The position numbers and the translations under genes are program-made. Positions 8,291 to 15,991 of a stretch of DNA of 64,000 bases are shown here, one piece after another. The stretch lies in the IMG/VR virus record IMGVR_UViG_3300008116_000014, positions 1-64,000 of that record, one strand, 5' to 3'. Under the pieces are notes generated by a model. The model was not told the DNA's origin, ran no database searches, and was given only the letters and a program-made list of their open reading frames with translations. The DNA comes from a virus. How positions within the stretch are numbered: position 1 is the stretch's first letter; each line of letters starts with the position of its first letter.

Positions 8291-9214
8291 ATGGCTAGAT
8301 TAACATCTCAACAATTATATGAAAAATATAAAAATGGATTTAGTGGTTGTATATATGAACCCCATGTTTATGATTTATTTATGGAAAATGCTAAATATGC
8401 TTATTTTAGCGATGGTGCTAAAAAAATAAAAAATAGTGGTAAGGGATTATTAAGCAGGCCATACTTATCATATTTAAAATTTGATCAAGAAGCATTCACT
8501 GAAAGACAAACTTTAGGAGATTGTACTAGTCATAGTACAAGGAACGCGTGTGATATAAGCAGAGCCGTAGAAATCGATATTAAAAAAGAAAAAGAAGGAT
8601 GGGTTGCAAGAGGGGCAACAGAAGCTATCTATGGTCAAAGAGGTCACGGAGGAGAAGGTTCTAGTTGTGCTAGAACAGTAGAATTTGTTACTAAAATTGG
8701 TGGTATTATAGCAAGAAAAAATTATCCTGGAATTGCAGATTTTAGTAAATATAATGGGAGCATGGGGGGTAAGTGGGGATCGAGAGGGTTGCCAGATAAG
8801 GTTTTAGATTTGGCTAATGATTATCAGATGAAAACCGCTAGTCAGATTAGAACCATAGAAGAAGCACGAGATGCTCTTGCTAATGGTTATGGTATAACAG
8901 TATGTAGTGATCAAGGATTTAGTAGTGTTAGAGATAAAAAAGGATTTGCAAAACCACAAGGCTCATGGGCGCATGCGATGTGTTGGGCTGCTTGTGATGA
9001 TACTGGTAACGATATGAGTTTTTTAATATGTAATAGTTGGGGTAAGTGGAATGATGGTGGGCATCCAGAATGGGGTCAATTACCAAATGGTTCATTTTTA
9101 ATTCATAGTGATATCGCAGAAAGAATGATTAAACAAAATGGAGCATTCGCAATTAGTAACTTCGACGGTTTCCCACTGCAAAAATTACCAGATTACGGAT
9201 TCGATTACTTATAA
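8291..9214 (+). CDS. Papain-like (C1 family) cysteine protease, 307 aa
   Basis: The papain catalytic set is in order: Gln73 and Cys78 in RQTLGDCTSHS, His228 in GSWAHAMCW, and Asn248 in CNSWGKWN. Between them are the Cys-rich GGEGSSCARTVEF and a Gly-rich segment, as in other C1A-like bacterial proteins. There is no signal peptide, although the N-terminal 60 residues could be a short pro-region. Its neighbours are small membrane and exported proteins, so it may act on host envelope protein during lysis or entry, or in virion maturation. Papain-type enzymes with CHAP-like roles are known in phage lysins, but this is closer to true papain than to CHAP. The family call is strong and the role is inferred. 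Confidence 0.8.
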   Translation: MARLTSQQLYEKYKNGFSGCIYEPHVYDLFMENAKYAYFSDGAKKIKNSGKGLLSRPYLSYLKFDQEAFTERQTLGDCTSHSTRNACDISRAVEIDIKKEKEGWVARGATEAIYGQRGHGGEGSSCARTVEFVTKIGGIIARKNYPGIADFSKYNGSMGGKWGSRGLPDKVLDLANDYQMKTASQIRTIEEARDALANGYGITVCSDQGFSSVRDKKGFAKPQGSWAHAMCWAACDDTGNDMSFLICNSWGKWNDGGHPEWGQLPNGSFLIHSDIAERMIKQNGAFAISNFDGFPLQKLPDYGFDYL

Positions 9215-9223
9215 GGAGATTTT

Positions 9224-9385
9224 ATGAAACTATTAGACAGAATAGCTCTTCAAAGATTAATCTCTATGCTATTAACTTTTATACTAGCTGTACTAAAGAT
9301 GTTTGCTCCAAAAACTATTGAAGATGATTCTTCTGTAGAAGATGATAAAAGGTGGCGCCCAAGATGGAGACGTAAGAAAAAATGA
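9224..9385 (+). CDS. Small single-helix membrane protein with basic tail, 53 aa
   Basis: A short ORF starting at ATG 9224 with a good AAGGAG site 6 nt upstream and ending at TGA 9383-9385 in ATGA overlap with the next gene. It has one hydrophobic helix (residues about 13-27, LISMLLTFILAVL), an acidic stretch, and a very basic Trp/Arg/Lys tail ending RWRRKKK. The pattern suggests a small inner-membrane peptide, possibly a spanin-like, holin-like or antiholin component. No family is recognised, but the ribosome-binding site and coupling support a real gene. Confidence 0.65.
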   Translation: MKLLDRIALQRLISMLLTFILAVLKMFAPKTIEDDSSVEDDKRWRPRWRRKKK

Positions 9386-9750
9386 AAACACTATCTTTTG
9401 TACTATTAGCCTCGGTATTAATTTTTGGTAGTCAATATACCGGCTCCACACTATCCTCTGTTGTTTTGAGTGGCGGTATAATCAAAGCACAAAATAGTCC
9501 AGTAGATCACAAATATGCTAGAAAAAATTGTCCTATTTGTAAAGGTACTGGTAAGTATCTTAGTGGCGACGGTATAAAAATGGTGGATTGTGGATACTGT
9601 GAACCACCAAAAACTCAAAATATTACCCACCCACAGTCGGTTATAAAACAGATTCCACAATGTAATGATACCCAGTGTGATATTCCTAAAGCTTATCAAA
9701 CTTCTCCTCCTAGAAAAATATATTACCCACAGAGAGTTTATAAGAGATGA
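9382..9750 (+). CDS. Exported protein with DnaJ-like CxxCxGxG zinc motif, 122 aa
   Basis: A signal peptide covers about residues 1-36 (FVLLASVLIFGSQYT, with likely cleavage after IIKAQ or IKA). The mature part has one CPICKGTGKYL element and a second DCGYCEPP pair, giving four Cys in the arrangement of half a DnaJ cysteine-rich domain. A Cys pair further on (CNDTQCDI) and a Tyr/Pro/Arg-rich end follow. Such zinc elements are common in phage exported proteins of unknown job. It overlaps both neighbours by 4 nt. Function unknown. Confidence 0.6.
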   Translation: MKTLSFVLLASVLIFGSQYTGSTLSSVVLSGGIIKAQNSPVDHKYARKNCPICKGTGKYLSGDGIKMVDCGYCEPPKTQNITHPQSVIKQIPQCNDTQCDIPKAYQTSPPRKIYYPQRVYKR

Positions 9751-10139
9751 ATAATATTGAATTAAAAAATATAGCCACAAAAATACTTCATAAAACTAAT
9801 ATTTCGGAAGATCAAAAGTTTGGTAGTGTTATTGCCATATTAATGATTATTAGTATAGTATTAACTCTTGTAAGAATATTACAAGAATGTAATAAAAATA
9901 AATTAAGCTCAGATTGTTCAGCAGAACAGAAGTACGGTCTTTATGGTGAAAATATTAAGTCGTATAGTAGTCGTCGGGGATGGTTTACTAAAATGAGAAT
10001 CAAAAAAGTTCTTCGTCGTGAACTAAGTCCAGAAGACTACCAAAAATATAGTTTCCAGCTATTAAATGCTATATTAGATAGTGGAGAAAATGTAACTCAA
10101 GAAGAAGTAATAACCCTAGTGGAGAATGCCCATGTTTGA
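9747..10139 (+). CDS. Single-pass membrane protein with basic cytoplasmic domain, 130 aa
   Basis: One transmembrane helix (residues about 27-43, GSVIAILMIISIVLTLV) lies between a charged N-terminal segment and a C-terminal domain. That domain has a basic patch (SSRRGWFTKMRIKKVLRREL) and an acidic helical end. It starts with ATGA coupling and overlaps the next gene start. The family is unknown. It continues the run of envelope genes that precedes the DUF1501/DUF1552 pair. Confidence 0.5.
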   Translation: MNNIELKNIATKILHKTNISEDQKFGSVIAILMIISIVLTLVRILQECNKNKLSSDCSAEQKYGLYGENIKSYSSRRGWFTKMRIKKVLRRELSPEDYQKYSFQLLNAILDSGENVTQEEVITLVENAHV

Positions 10140-10380
10140 TATTATAGTATGGTGTGTATATGGTTTATTTGTGGGTTCCATAGCCAAGAGCATAGTACCT
10201 GGTGAAGAAAATTTTGGCTTTGTGAAAACTGTTGCTTTAGGCGTAATTGGTTCGTATACTGGTGGAGCCATACTATACCTATTAGGGTCATATAGTTCAG
10301 TATCTCCTGCTGGTATTTTTATGGGTATTGCTGGATCAATAGTATCACTAATAGTATATAATAAATTAGTGTTAAAATGA
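10132..10380 (+). CDS. GlsB/YeaQ/YmgE-like small membrane protein, 82 aa
   Basis: Three hydrophobic helices carry Gly-rich motifs: GLFVGSIAKSIVPGEENFGF, GVIGSYTGGAILYLLG and GIAGSIVSLIVY. This fits the 'transglycosylase-associated' GlsB/YeaQ/YmgE family (GxIAkxixPG...GiiGaxxGgxl). I prefer ATG 10132 because the GGAG at 10121-10124 is 7 nt upstream of it and only 1 nt from the earlier ATG 10126. Family members are stress-related membrane proteins of uncertain function. A phage copy may modulate the host envelope. It overlaps the DUF1501 gene by ATGA. Confidence 0.65.
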   Translation: MFDIIVWCVYGLFVGSIAKSIVPGEENFGFVKTVALGVIGSYTGGAILYLLGSYSSVSPAGIFMGIAGSIVSLIVYNKLVLK

Positions 10381-11762
10381 GATGCTGCGGGCCTATTGAT
10401 AGAAGATCTTTTCTAGAAATTGGTTCTTTAGGATTTGCTGGATTGACATTATCGGATATGATCCAACTACAAGCAGTAGAACCCAAACCTAGAAAGTCTT
10501 TGATTTTTATATGGTTACCCGGTGGTGTTTCTCAGTTAGAAACGTATGATCTTAAACCGCAAGCGCCAGACGAATATAGAGGTCTATTAAAACCAATTAA
10601 TACTAATATTAATGGTATACAAATAAGTGAACTATTTCCAAAGCAATCCAAGATTGCAGACAAGTTTACTATTATTCGCTCAATGAGTCATTCTTTTACC
10701 GATCATGGTGGCGGCTCTAAAAGAGTTATGATGGCTAGAAGACCAGCAACACCAACAGGAACTATTAATGACCACCCGTCAACCTGTTCAATGATAAATA
10801 GATTTACAGAAAAAAATAATACATCATCTATACCTAATAGTATTATTTTAGGAGATAGTGGAGCAACCAAACCCGATAGCATAGCTTTGGGCGCAGCATA
10901 TCTAGGACCACAGTATACCCCATTTGAAGTTGATGGGGATCCATCAAAACATAATTTTAAAGTTAATTCATTATCCCTAAGCATGGGTTTAACTTCTGAA
11001 AGACTAGATAATAGAATGAATTTACTCAAATCTATAGATAAAGTTGATCGCTCAATAGATTTAACAAAATCGATGTCTACTATGGATAAGTTTCATGATC
11101 AGGCACAAAATTTATTATTTAGTTCCTCTGTGAAAGCTGCGTTTGATGTTTCTCTAGAAAAAGAAAATATAAGATTAAAGTATGGTCAACACGCCTGGGG
11201 ACAAAGAGCTTTAATGGCAAGACGATTAATCGAAGCTGGATGCGGTAGTGTTATTGTTACTATGAGTAATCCTAGTGTATCTATTAAACCGCCGACAGAT
11301 AATACTTATTATAACTGGGATTGTCATGCTGTTAATACTCATTTATTTGATGATATGAAATTTAGAGCGCCATTATATGACGAAGCCATAGCTGCTCTAA
11401 TAGAAGATGTTTATGATAGAGGATTAGATAAGGATGTTATGATTGTAGTAATGGGTGAATTTGGACACACTCCAAAATTAGAATATAAATCTGGTAAAGG
11501 TGGAAAAATTTGGCCGGGCAGAGATCATTGGTCAAAAGCATATTCAATTCTTGTTTCTGGTGGTGGCTTTAAAATGGGTCAGGTTATTGGCAAGTCTGAT
11601 GACAAGGGAGCTTTTGTTGAAGATAGAATGATATTACCAGAAGATTTATGGACTACAATATTTTATCATATGAATATTAATCCAAAAAGTATTATCCATG
11701 ATTTTACTGGTCGACCAATACCACTTTTACCAGAAGGTAATCTTATAAAGGAATTAATATAA
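10377..11762 (+). CDS. DUF1501 family protein with twin-arginine signal, 461 aa
   Basis: The N-terminus (CCGPIDRRSFLEIGSLGFAG) is a Tat-type signal of the kind that opens planctomycete DUF1501 proteins. Family landmarks follow: FIWLPGGVSQLETYDLKP, then SHSFTDHGGGSKRVM, an LARRLIEAG-like helix (LMARRLIEAGCGSV), WDCHAVN, and the C-terminal VVMGEFGHTPK...GRDHWSKAYSILVSGGG...GQVIGKSD. DUF1501 belongs to the alkaline phosphatase/sulfatase-like superfamily; the His/Asp/Glu motifs would bind metals. The length is usual for the family. It is coupled by ATGA to the small membrane gene upstream and lies 2 nt before the DUF1552 leader. A phage-borne, Tat-exported hydrolase-like protein is unusual. Substrate unknown. 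Confidence 0.85.
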   Translation: MRCCGPIDRRSFLEIGSLGFAGLTLSDMIQLQAVEPKPRKSLIFIWLPGGVSQLETYDLKPQAPDEYRGLLKPINTNINGIQISELFPKQSKIADKFTIIRSMSHSFTDHGGGSKRVMMARRPATPTGTINDHPSTCSMINRFTEKNNTSSIPNSIILGDSGATKPDSIALGAAYLGPQYTPFEVDGDPSKHNFKVNSLSLSMGLTSERLDNRMNLLKSIDKVDRSIDLTKSMSTMDKFHDQAQNLLFSSSVKAAFDVSLEKENIRLKYGQHAWGQRALMARRLIEAGCGSVIVTMSNPSVSIKPPTDNTYYNWDCHAVNTHLFDDMKFRAPLYDEAIAALIEDVYDRGLDKDVMIVVMGEFGHTPKLEYKSGKGGKIWPGRDHWSKAYSILVSGGGFKMGQVIGKSDDKGAFVEDRMILPEDLWTTIFYHMNINPKSIIHDFTGRPIPLLPEGNLIKELI

Positions 11763-11764
11763 TC

Positions 11765-11920
11765 ATGAGTATTATTCTACCAACAATAACAAATAGAAGA
11801 AATTATATAAAAGGATTAACTCTTGGTGCAGGAGCTATTATTCTACAGCCTTTTTTAGATTCCTTAGCATCTCAAGCTAATGGAGAAAAATCTCCCCCCT
11901 CGTATAATATTTTTTATTGA
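11765..11920 (+). other. Out-of-frame Tat-like leader of the DUF1552 gene
   Basis: ATG 11765, 3 nt after the DUF1501 stop, opens a 51-codon frame whose first part is a twin-arginine-type leader: NRRNYIKGLTLGAGAIIL followed by QPFLDSLASQA. It then reads GEKSPP at a CCCCCC run (11893-11898) and meets TGA at 11918-11920. The DUF1552 body continues in the +1 frame from exactly this point (PPRIIFF). Skipping one base at CCC-CCC-T joins leader and body into one 456-residue protein of normal family architecture. This can be a programmed +1 shift, a slipping (phase-variable) tract, a real mutation or a sequencing indel. Confidence 0.75.
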
Positions 11921-13115
11921 ATCCAATGGACTATATCCCCGTCATATACAGCCAAAAGAAATAAAAACTACTAGTGAATCTAATATAATTGATAAATCTT
12001 TGAATGAATTAGAATTACCAGATGCTATAGCGCCACTTAATCCATTAAAGGAAAAAATGTGTATAATACAAAAACTATCACATAAAGTCTCTGGTGGCGG
12101 AGACCATGGAAAAGGATATGGCGGATTAGGATGTTTTCATTGGAGAAAAGATGTTGCTGGTCAAACTATAGATCATGCACTAGCTGAATCTGTTAAAAGT
12201 ATAATCCCAGTATTAGGTTTAGCTATACCTCCACAATCATCTGCAATTTTTGTTCAAAGTGTATCAGCTATTGGATATAAAAAACCGCTATCAATGATTT
12301 GTCAACCAAATGTTGCTTTTCAAACATTATTTGGTAGTGTAGCAGAGGGCGATGCGGGTAAAATATATAATGCTAGAAATAAACTACTAGACTATATTAA
12401 AACAGATATAAATAGAGTACGCAATAGTTTACCATCAATGGATAAGATTAAATTAGATAATTATTTACAATCATTTGATGAGATTTTATATAGACAAAAT
12501 GAAACTATTAAAATTCAGGATAAGATTAGACGAAACCAACCAATAACAGATAAATTTCATAGTGAATTAAATATCGATAGATTTGAATCTCAGTGTGATA
12601 TTTTAGTGTCAGCTCTTATTAGTGGACTAACAAATATAGTTACTTTAGATGCTGCTGGTGGAATTCAACAATATCATACATGGAAATCTTTAGGTATTGA
12701 TATTGATGGTCATGCTATTGGTCATATGAATGGACCAGATAATTTATCTGTACCAATTCGTAAATATCATGCTGAAAGAGTATTAGATATTGCTAATAGA
12801 CTCGATTCTATTAAAGAGGGCGATGGTACAATGCTTGATAATAGTCTTATAGTTTGGATGAGCGACTCTGGTGAGGGTCATCATGGTTTTTGTGCCGAAT
12901 GGCCTATTGTATTGATAGGTAATTTAGGCGGCAGACTAAAAACCGATGGTAGATTTTTACAATATCCAGCTTATGGTAGTACCGGCAACAGAACCATTCG
13001 CAATCTCTATCTATCGCTGCTACATGCTGTTGGAGATAACAGAGAAAAATTTGGAGAGCTTGATTTAGAAATGGCAGCAGCCGAACAGTCTGGTCCATTA
13101 ACAGAAATACTATAA
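11880..13115 (+). CDS. DUF1552 family protein body (leader in another frame)
   Basis: Starting from RIIFFIESNGLYP the protein follows the DUF1552 pattern: a beta strand and PNG-like element, LNPLKEKMCIIQKLSH, then GGGDHGKGYGG, SLPSMDKIKLDNYL, and a late block SLIVWMSDSGEGHHGFCAEWP. DUF1552 is related to DUF1501 within the alkaline-phosphatase-like fold and is normally exported by Tat. ATG 11880 is the first start in this frame but would give a protein with no signal peptide. The Tat leader sits just upstream in the other frame (11765-11920). Together with the DUF1501 gene it forms a two-gene unit. Function is unknown; export to the host envelope or attachment to the virion is possible. Confidence 0.75.
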   Translation: MEKNLPPRIIFFIESNGLYPRHIQPKEIKTTSESNIIDKSLNELELPDAIAPLNPLKEKMCIIQKLSHKVSGGGDHGKGYGGLGCFHWRKDVAGQTIDHALAESVKSIIPVLGLAIPPQSSAIFVQSVSAIGYKKPLSMICQPNVAFQTLFGSVAEGDAGKIYNARNKLLDYIKTDINRVRNSLPSMDKIKLDNYLQSFDEILYRQNETIKIQDKIRRNQPITDKFHSELNIDRFESQCDILVSALISGLTNIVTLDAAGGIQQYHTWKSLGIDIDGHAIGHMNGPDNLSVPIRKYHAERVLDIANRLDSIKEGDGTMLDNSLIVWMSDSGEGHHGFCAEWPIVLIGNLGGRLKTDGRFLQYPAYGSTGNRTIRNLYLSLLHAVGDNREKFGELDLEMAAAEQSGPLTEIL

Positions 13116-13122
13116 TTGTGTC

Positions 13123-13150
13123 TTGACTCTGTGAACTGTTGGCATATAAT
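13123..13150 (+). promoter_or_regulatory. Sigma70-type promoter, apparently giving a leaderless dCMP deaminase mRNA
   Basis: TTGACT (13123-13128) and a perfect TATAAT (13145-13150) are separated by 16 bp. Transcription would start near 13157, the A of the dCMP deaminase ATG, so there is no room for a ribosome-binding site. It is one of the cleanest sigma70-like promoters seen in the window and separates the DUF1501/1552 unit from the nucleotide-metabolism block. Confidence 0.6.
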
Positions 13151-13156
13151 AGTTGT

Positions 13157-13627
13157 ATGAACAGACCATCGTGGACAGATTATTTTTTAGGTTTAGCAAA
13201 AGTTGTTTCTCAACGTAGTCATGATGAGCAAACTCAGCATGGTTGTGTGATCACAGATTCTCATAATCGTATTCTAGGAGTAGGATACAATGGATTTCCA
13301 AGAGGATTAGATGATTCAAAACTACCCAAAACTAGACCAGAAAAATATCCTTGGATGATTCATGCCGAAAGAAATGCTCTTTCTAATTGTATAGTTAGGC
13401 CGGATAATGGCATAGCATATGTAACTGGTCAAAGCTGCAACGACTGTATAATGGCTTTATGGCAAGAAGGAGTTTCTACGGTTGTTATGACAAAAGATCA
13501 TGGAACCCATCTATTCGATCAAAAAGCAAAAGACAGATTTGATACTTTTGTCTCAATGAGCGGAATCAAAATTTTATATATCGATCCAGACCTTTCGTGG
13601 CTGAAACAATTGTGTGGTGTATTATAA
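13157..13627 (+). CDS. dCMP deaminase (ComEB-type), 156 aa
   Basis: A zinc-dependent cytidine-deaminase-fold enzyme with the catalytic HAERNAL motif (about residue 74) and the paired GQSCNDCIMAL cysteines. GVGYNGFPRGLDD, before the HAE motif, is the family's substrate-binding stretch. It converts dCMP to dUMP to feed dTTP synthesis. No thymidylate synthase is in this window. I chose ATG 13157 over an upstream in-frame TTG because the promoter TATAAT at 13145-13150 would otherwise lie inside the gene. It is joined to a small membrane ORF by TAATG and precedes the ribonucleotide reductase. Confidence 0.88.
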   Translation: MNRPSWTDYFLGLAKVVSQRSHDEQTQHGCVITDSHNRILGVGYNGFPRGLDDSKLPKTRPEKYPWMIHAERNALSNCIVRPDNGIAYVTGQSCNDCIMALWQEGVSTVVMTKDHGTHLFDQKAKDRFDTFVSMSGIKILYIDPDLSWLKQLCGVL

Positions 13628-13767
13628 TGTACAAGATAGCATTTTATATTAGCATAGGAATCTATTTTTATCAACGATGGTTCACACAAAATCCCGAAAT
13701 GATAAACTATTCTTTTCATGGCCTAGTCTTATTTGGCCTTCTTACTTTAATAGATACAGATAAATAG
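13627..13767 (+). CDS. Small membrane protein, 46 aa
   Basis: ATG 13627 overlaps the deaminase stop (TAATG) and the frame ends at TAG 13765-13767. The peptide has two short hydrophobic segments (KIAFYISIGIYFY and GLVLFGLLTLI) around a polar turn. The following AGGAG drives the reductase gene. Tight coupling supports translation, but with no recognised family its function is open. Confidence 0.5.
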   Translation: MYKIAFYISIGIYFYQRWFTQNPEMINYSFHGLVLFGLLTLIDTDK

Positions 13768-13775
13768 GAGATAAT

Positions 13776-15968
13776 ATGTCCGCTCTTCAAGAACTGCAAA
13801 ATTATACTTTCGTTAGCAAATATGCTCGTTGGCTAGAAGATAAAAATCGCAGGGAAACTTGGAAAGAAGCGGTCGAAAGAGTTAAAAACATGATGCATAC
13901 AAAGTATGCTGATTTTGGTATAACAGACCAAATCAATTGGGCATACGATATGATGTATAAAAAGAAAGTATTAGGATCTCAAAGAGCATTACAGTTTGGT
14001 GGAGATCCAATACTAAAAAGAAATAGTAAAATTTTTAATTGTACAGCAAGTTATTGTGATCGTTTAAGATTTTTCCAAGAATGTTTTTGGCTATTGTTGT
14101 GTGGTAGTGGCACAGGATTTAGTGTACAAAAGCACCATGTATCAAAACTACCTTCGCTAGAACACAATCCAGAACCAGAAACAGCCACAAAATATGTTAT
14201 CGATGACAGTATCGAAGGATGGGCTGATGCTCTAGGTGTCTTATTAAGCAGCTATTCTAGCAAGCCTGTAGAAGAATTTAAGCAATATAAGAATACTCAT
14301 GTGGTTTTTGATTATTCAAATATTAGAGCAAAAGGATCGTCGCTGGCTAGTGGGGTTGGTAAAGCCCCCGGTTATGAACCACTAGCAAACGGCCTAGAAA
14401 AAATAAGAGCACTACTAGATCGTTGTATTAGAAATGGTCAGAAAAAATTAAGACCAATTGATGCTTATGATATTGTTATGCACAGTAGTGATGCTGTATT
14501 AAGTGGCGGTGTTAGAAGATCTGCTAGTTTAGCATTATTTAGTCCAGAAGATGAAGAGATGGCTAAGGCAAAAACGGGTAACTGGTTTATAGAGAATCCT
14601 CAAAGAGCCCGAAGTAATAATTCTGCATTATTATTAAAAGAACAAACAACATTTGAAGAGTTCCAAATTTTAATGGAAAGCGTTAAAGAGTTTGGTGAGC
14701 CAGGATTTATTTGGGCAGAATCAACAGAAATGGTATTCAATCCGTGTGTCGAGGTTAACCTATATCCTGTTGATATTGATAGTGGCGCTAGTGGATGGCA
14801 AGGATGTAATTTGAGCACTATCAACTGTTCTTCATTAGAAGATGAAAATGATTTTTATGAAAGATGCAAAGCCGCTGCTATAATAGGTACTTTACAAGCC
14901 GGGTTTACAAATTTAGATTATCTTGGTAAAATATCAGAAAAGATTTTTTGTAAAGAATCATTATTGGGAGTATCAATGACAGGTATTATGGAGAAACATG
15001 ATTTGATATTGTCAGAAAAGGTACTCAAAACTGGTGCTAAAGTTGCAGTAGAAACTAATAAAGAAATAGCTAAAAAAATTGGCATAAACCAAGCAGCACG
15101 GGTGACTTGCTTGAAGCCAGAAGGAACCGCAAGTTCTATGCTAGGTACTTCATCCGGTATCCACCCACACCATGCTAAACGATATATACGCCATGTACAG
15201 GCCAATATTTTAGAGGCGCCCTACCAGCACTTTAAGAAAATAAATCCGCAGTCATGCGAAAAATCATCGTGGTCTGCCAATAATACCGATGAGGTTATAA
15301 AATTTCCCATAGAGGTTCCAGATGGGGCTAAACTTAAAAATCAATTACCAGCTATAGAGATGTTATCTGTAGTTAAGGATACTCAAAAGCATTGGGTGCA
15401 AAGTGGTAAAAATACTCATTTATGTACTCAAAAATATTTATGTCACAATGTTAGTAATACTGTAACAGTAAAACCAGATGAATGGGATGATGTTACAAAG
15501 TATATTTATGACAATAGAAAGTATTTTGCTGGTATTAGTCTAATTCCTCAAAGCGGAGATAAAGACTATCCACAAGCCCCATTTACTACTGTTTATACTA
15601 GTAGAGAAATAGTTAAAGAGTACGGAGATGCTGCGCTATGGTGTTCTGGATTAATAGAGCTTGCACTAAACGCATTCAATAATAATCTTTGGGCCGCTTG
15701 TGATTATGTAGTATTAAATCAAGCTAATAAAGACCATCATGAATCTAAATTAATGTTTGTAACCAAAATGAAAAACTTTGCTGGTAAATACTTTAATGGA
15801 GACACCAGAAGATTAACATACTGTATGAAGGATGTTTATAACTGGAAGATTTATTGTGATTTGTTTAATAGTTTCAAGAAGGTTGATTATACACAACTAT
15901 TGGAAACTGAAGATAATACTGTCGGGATCGAGGAAATTAGTTGTGCCGGTGGCGCTTGTCTAATTTAA
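13776..15968 (+). CDS. nrdJ: Adenosylcobalamin-dependent (class II) ribonucleotide reductase, 730 aa
   Basis: It reduces ribonucleotides to deoxyribonucleotides using vitamin B12. The length (about 730 aa) and the motifs fit the monomeric RTPR-type enzyme: FNCTASYC with the first active-site Cys, a Gly-rich CGSGTGFSVQ loop, GGVRRSASLALF, NPCVEVNL holding the catalytic Cys/Glu pair, CLKPEGTASSMLGTSSGIHP (split here only for description), and a C-terminal redox pair in SCAGGACLI. There is no NrdB-like small subunit nearby, as expected for class II. The enzyme is independent of oxygen, so it works in both oxic and anoxic hosts but needs cobalamin. RBS AGGAG is 7 nt before ATG. Confidence 0.9.
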   Translation: MSALQELQNYTFVSKYARWLEDKNRRETWKEAVERVKNMMHTKYADFGITDQINWAYDMMYKKKVLGSQRALQFGGDPILKRNSKIFNCTASYCDRLRFFQECFWLLLCGSGTGFSVQKHHVSKLPSLEHNPEPETATKYVIDDSIEGWADALGVLLSSYSSKPVEEFKQYKNTHVVFDYSNIRAKGSSLASGVGKAPGYEPLANGLEKIRALLDRCIRNGQKKLRPIDAYDIVMHSSDAVLSGGVRRSASLALFSPEDEEMAKAKTGNWFIENPQRARSNNSALLLKEQTTFEEFQILMESVKEFGEPGFIWAESTEMVFNPCVEVNLYPVDIDSGASGWQGCNLSTINCSSLEDENDFYERCKAAAIIGTLQAGFTNLDYLGKISEKIFCKESLLGVSMTGIMEKHDLILSEKVLKTGAKVAVETNKEIAKKIGINQAARVTCLKPEGTASSMLGTSSGIHPHHAKRYIRHVQANILEAPYQHFKKINPQSCEKSSWSANNTDEVIKFPIEVPDGAKLKNQLPAIEMLSVVKDTQKHWVQSGKNTHLCTQKYLCHNVSNTVTVKPDEWDDVTKYIYDNRKYFAGISLIPQSGDKDYPQAPFTTVYTSREIVKEYGDAALWCSGLIELALNAFNNNLWAACDYVVLNQANKDHHESKLMFVTKMKNFAGKYFNGDTRRLTYCMKDVYNWKIYCDLFNSFKKVDYTQLLETEDNTVGIEEISCAGGACLI

Positions 15969-15991
15969 CTCTATCCGCGAAAGGTTAACCA

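Noticed and set aside
10703-11029. Minus-strand ORF inside the DUF1501 gene
   Set aside because: It lies wholly opposite a conserved protein and has no family pattern or ribosome-binding site.
14600-15205. Minus-strand ORFs inside the reductase gene
   Set aside because: They are shadows of a strongly conserved coding frame and have no start signals.
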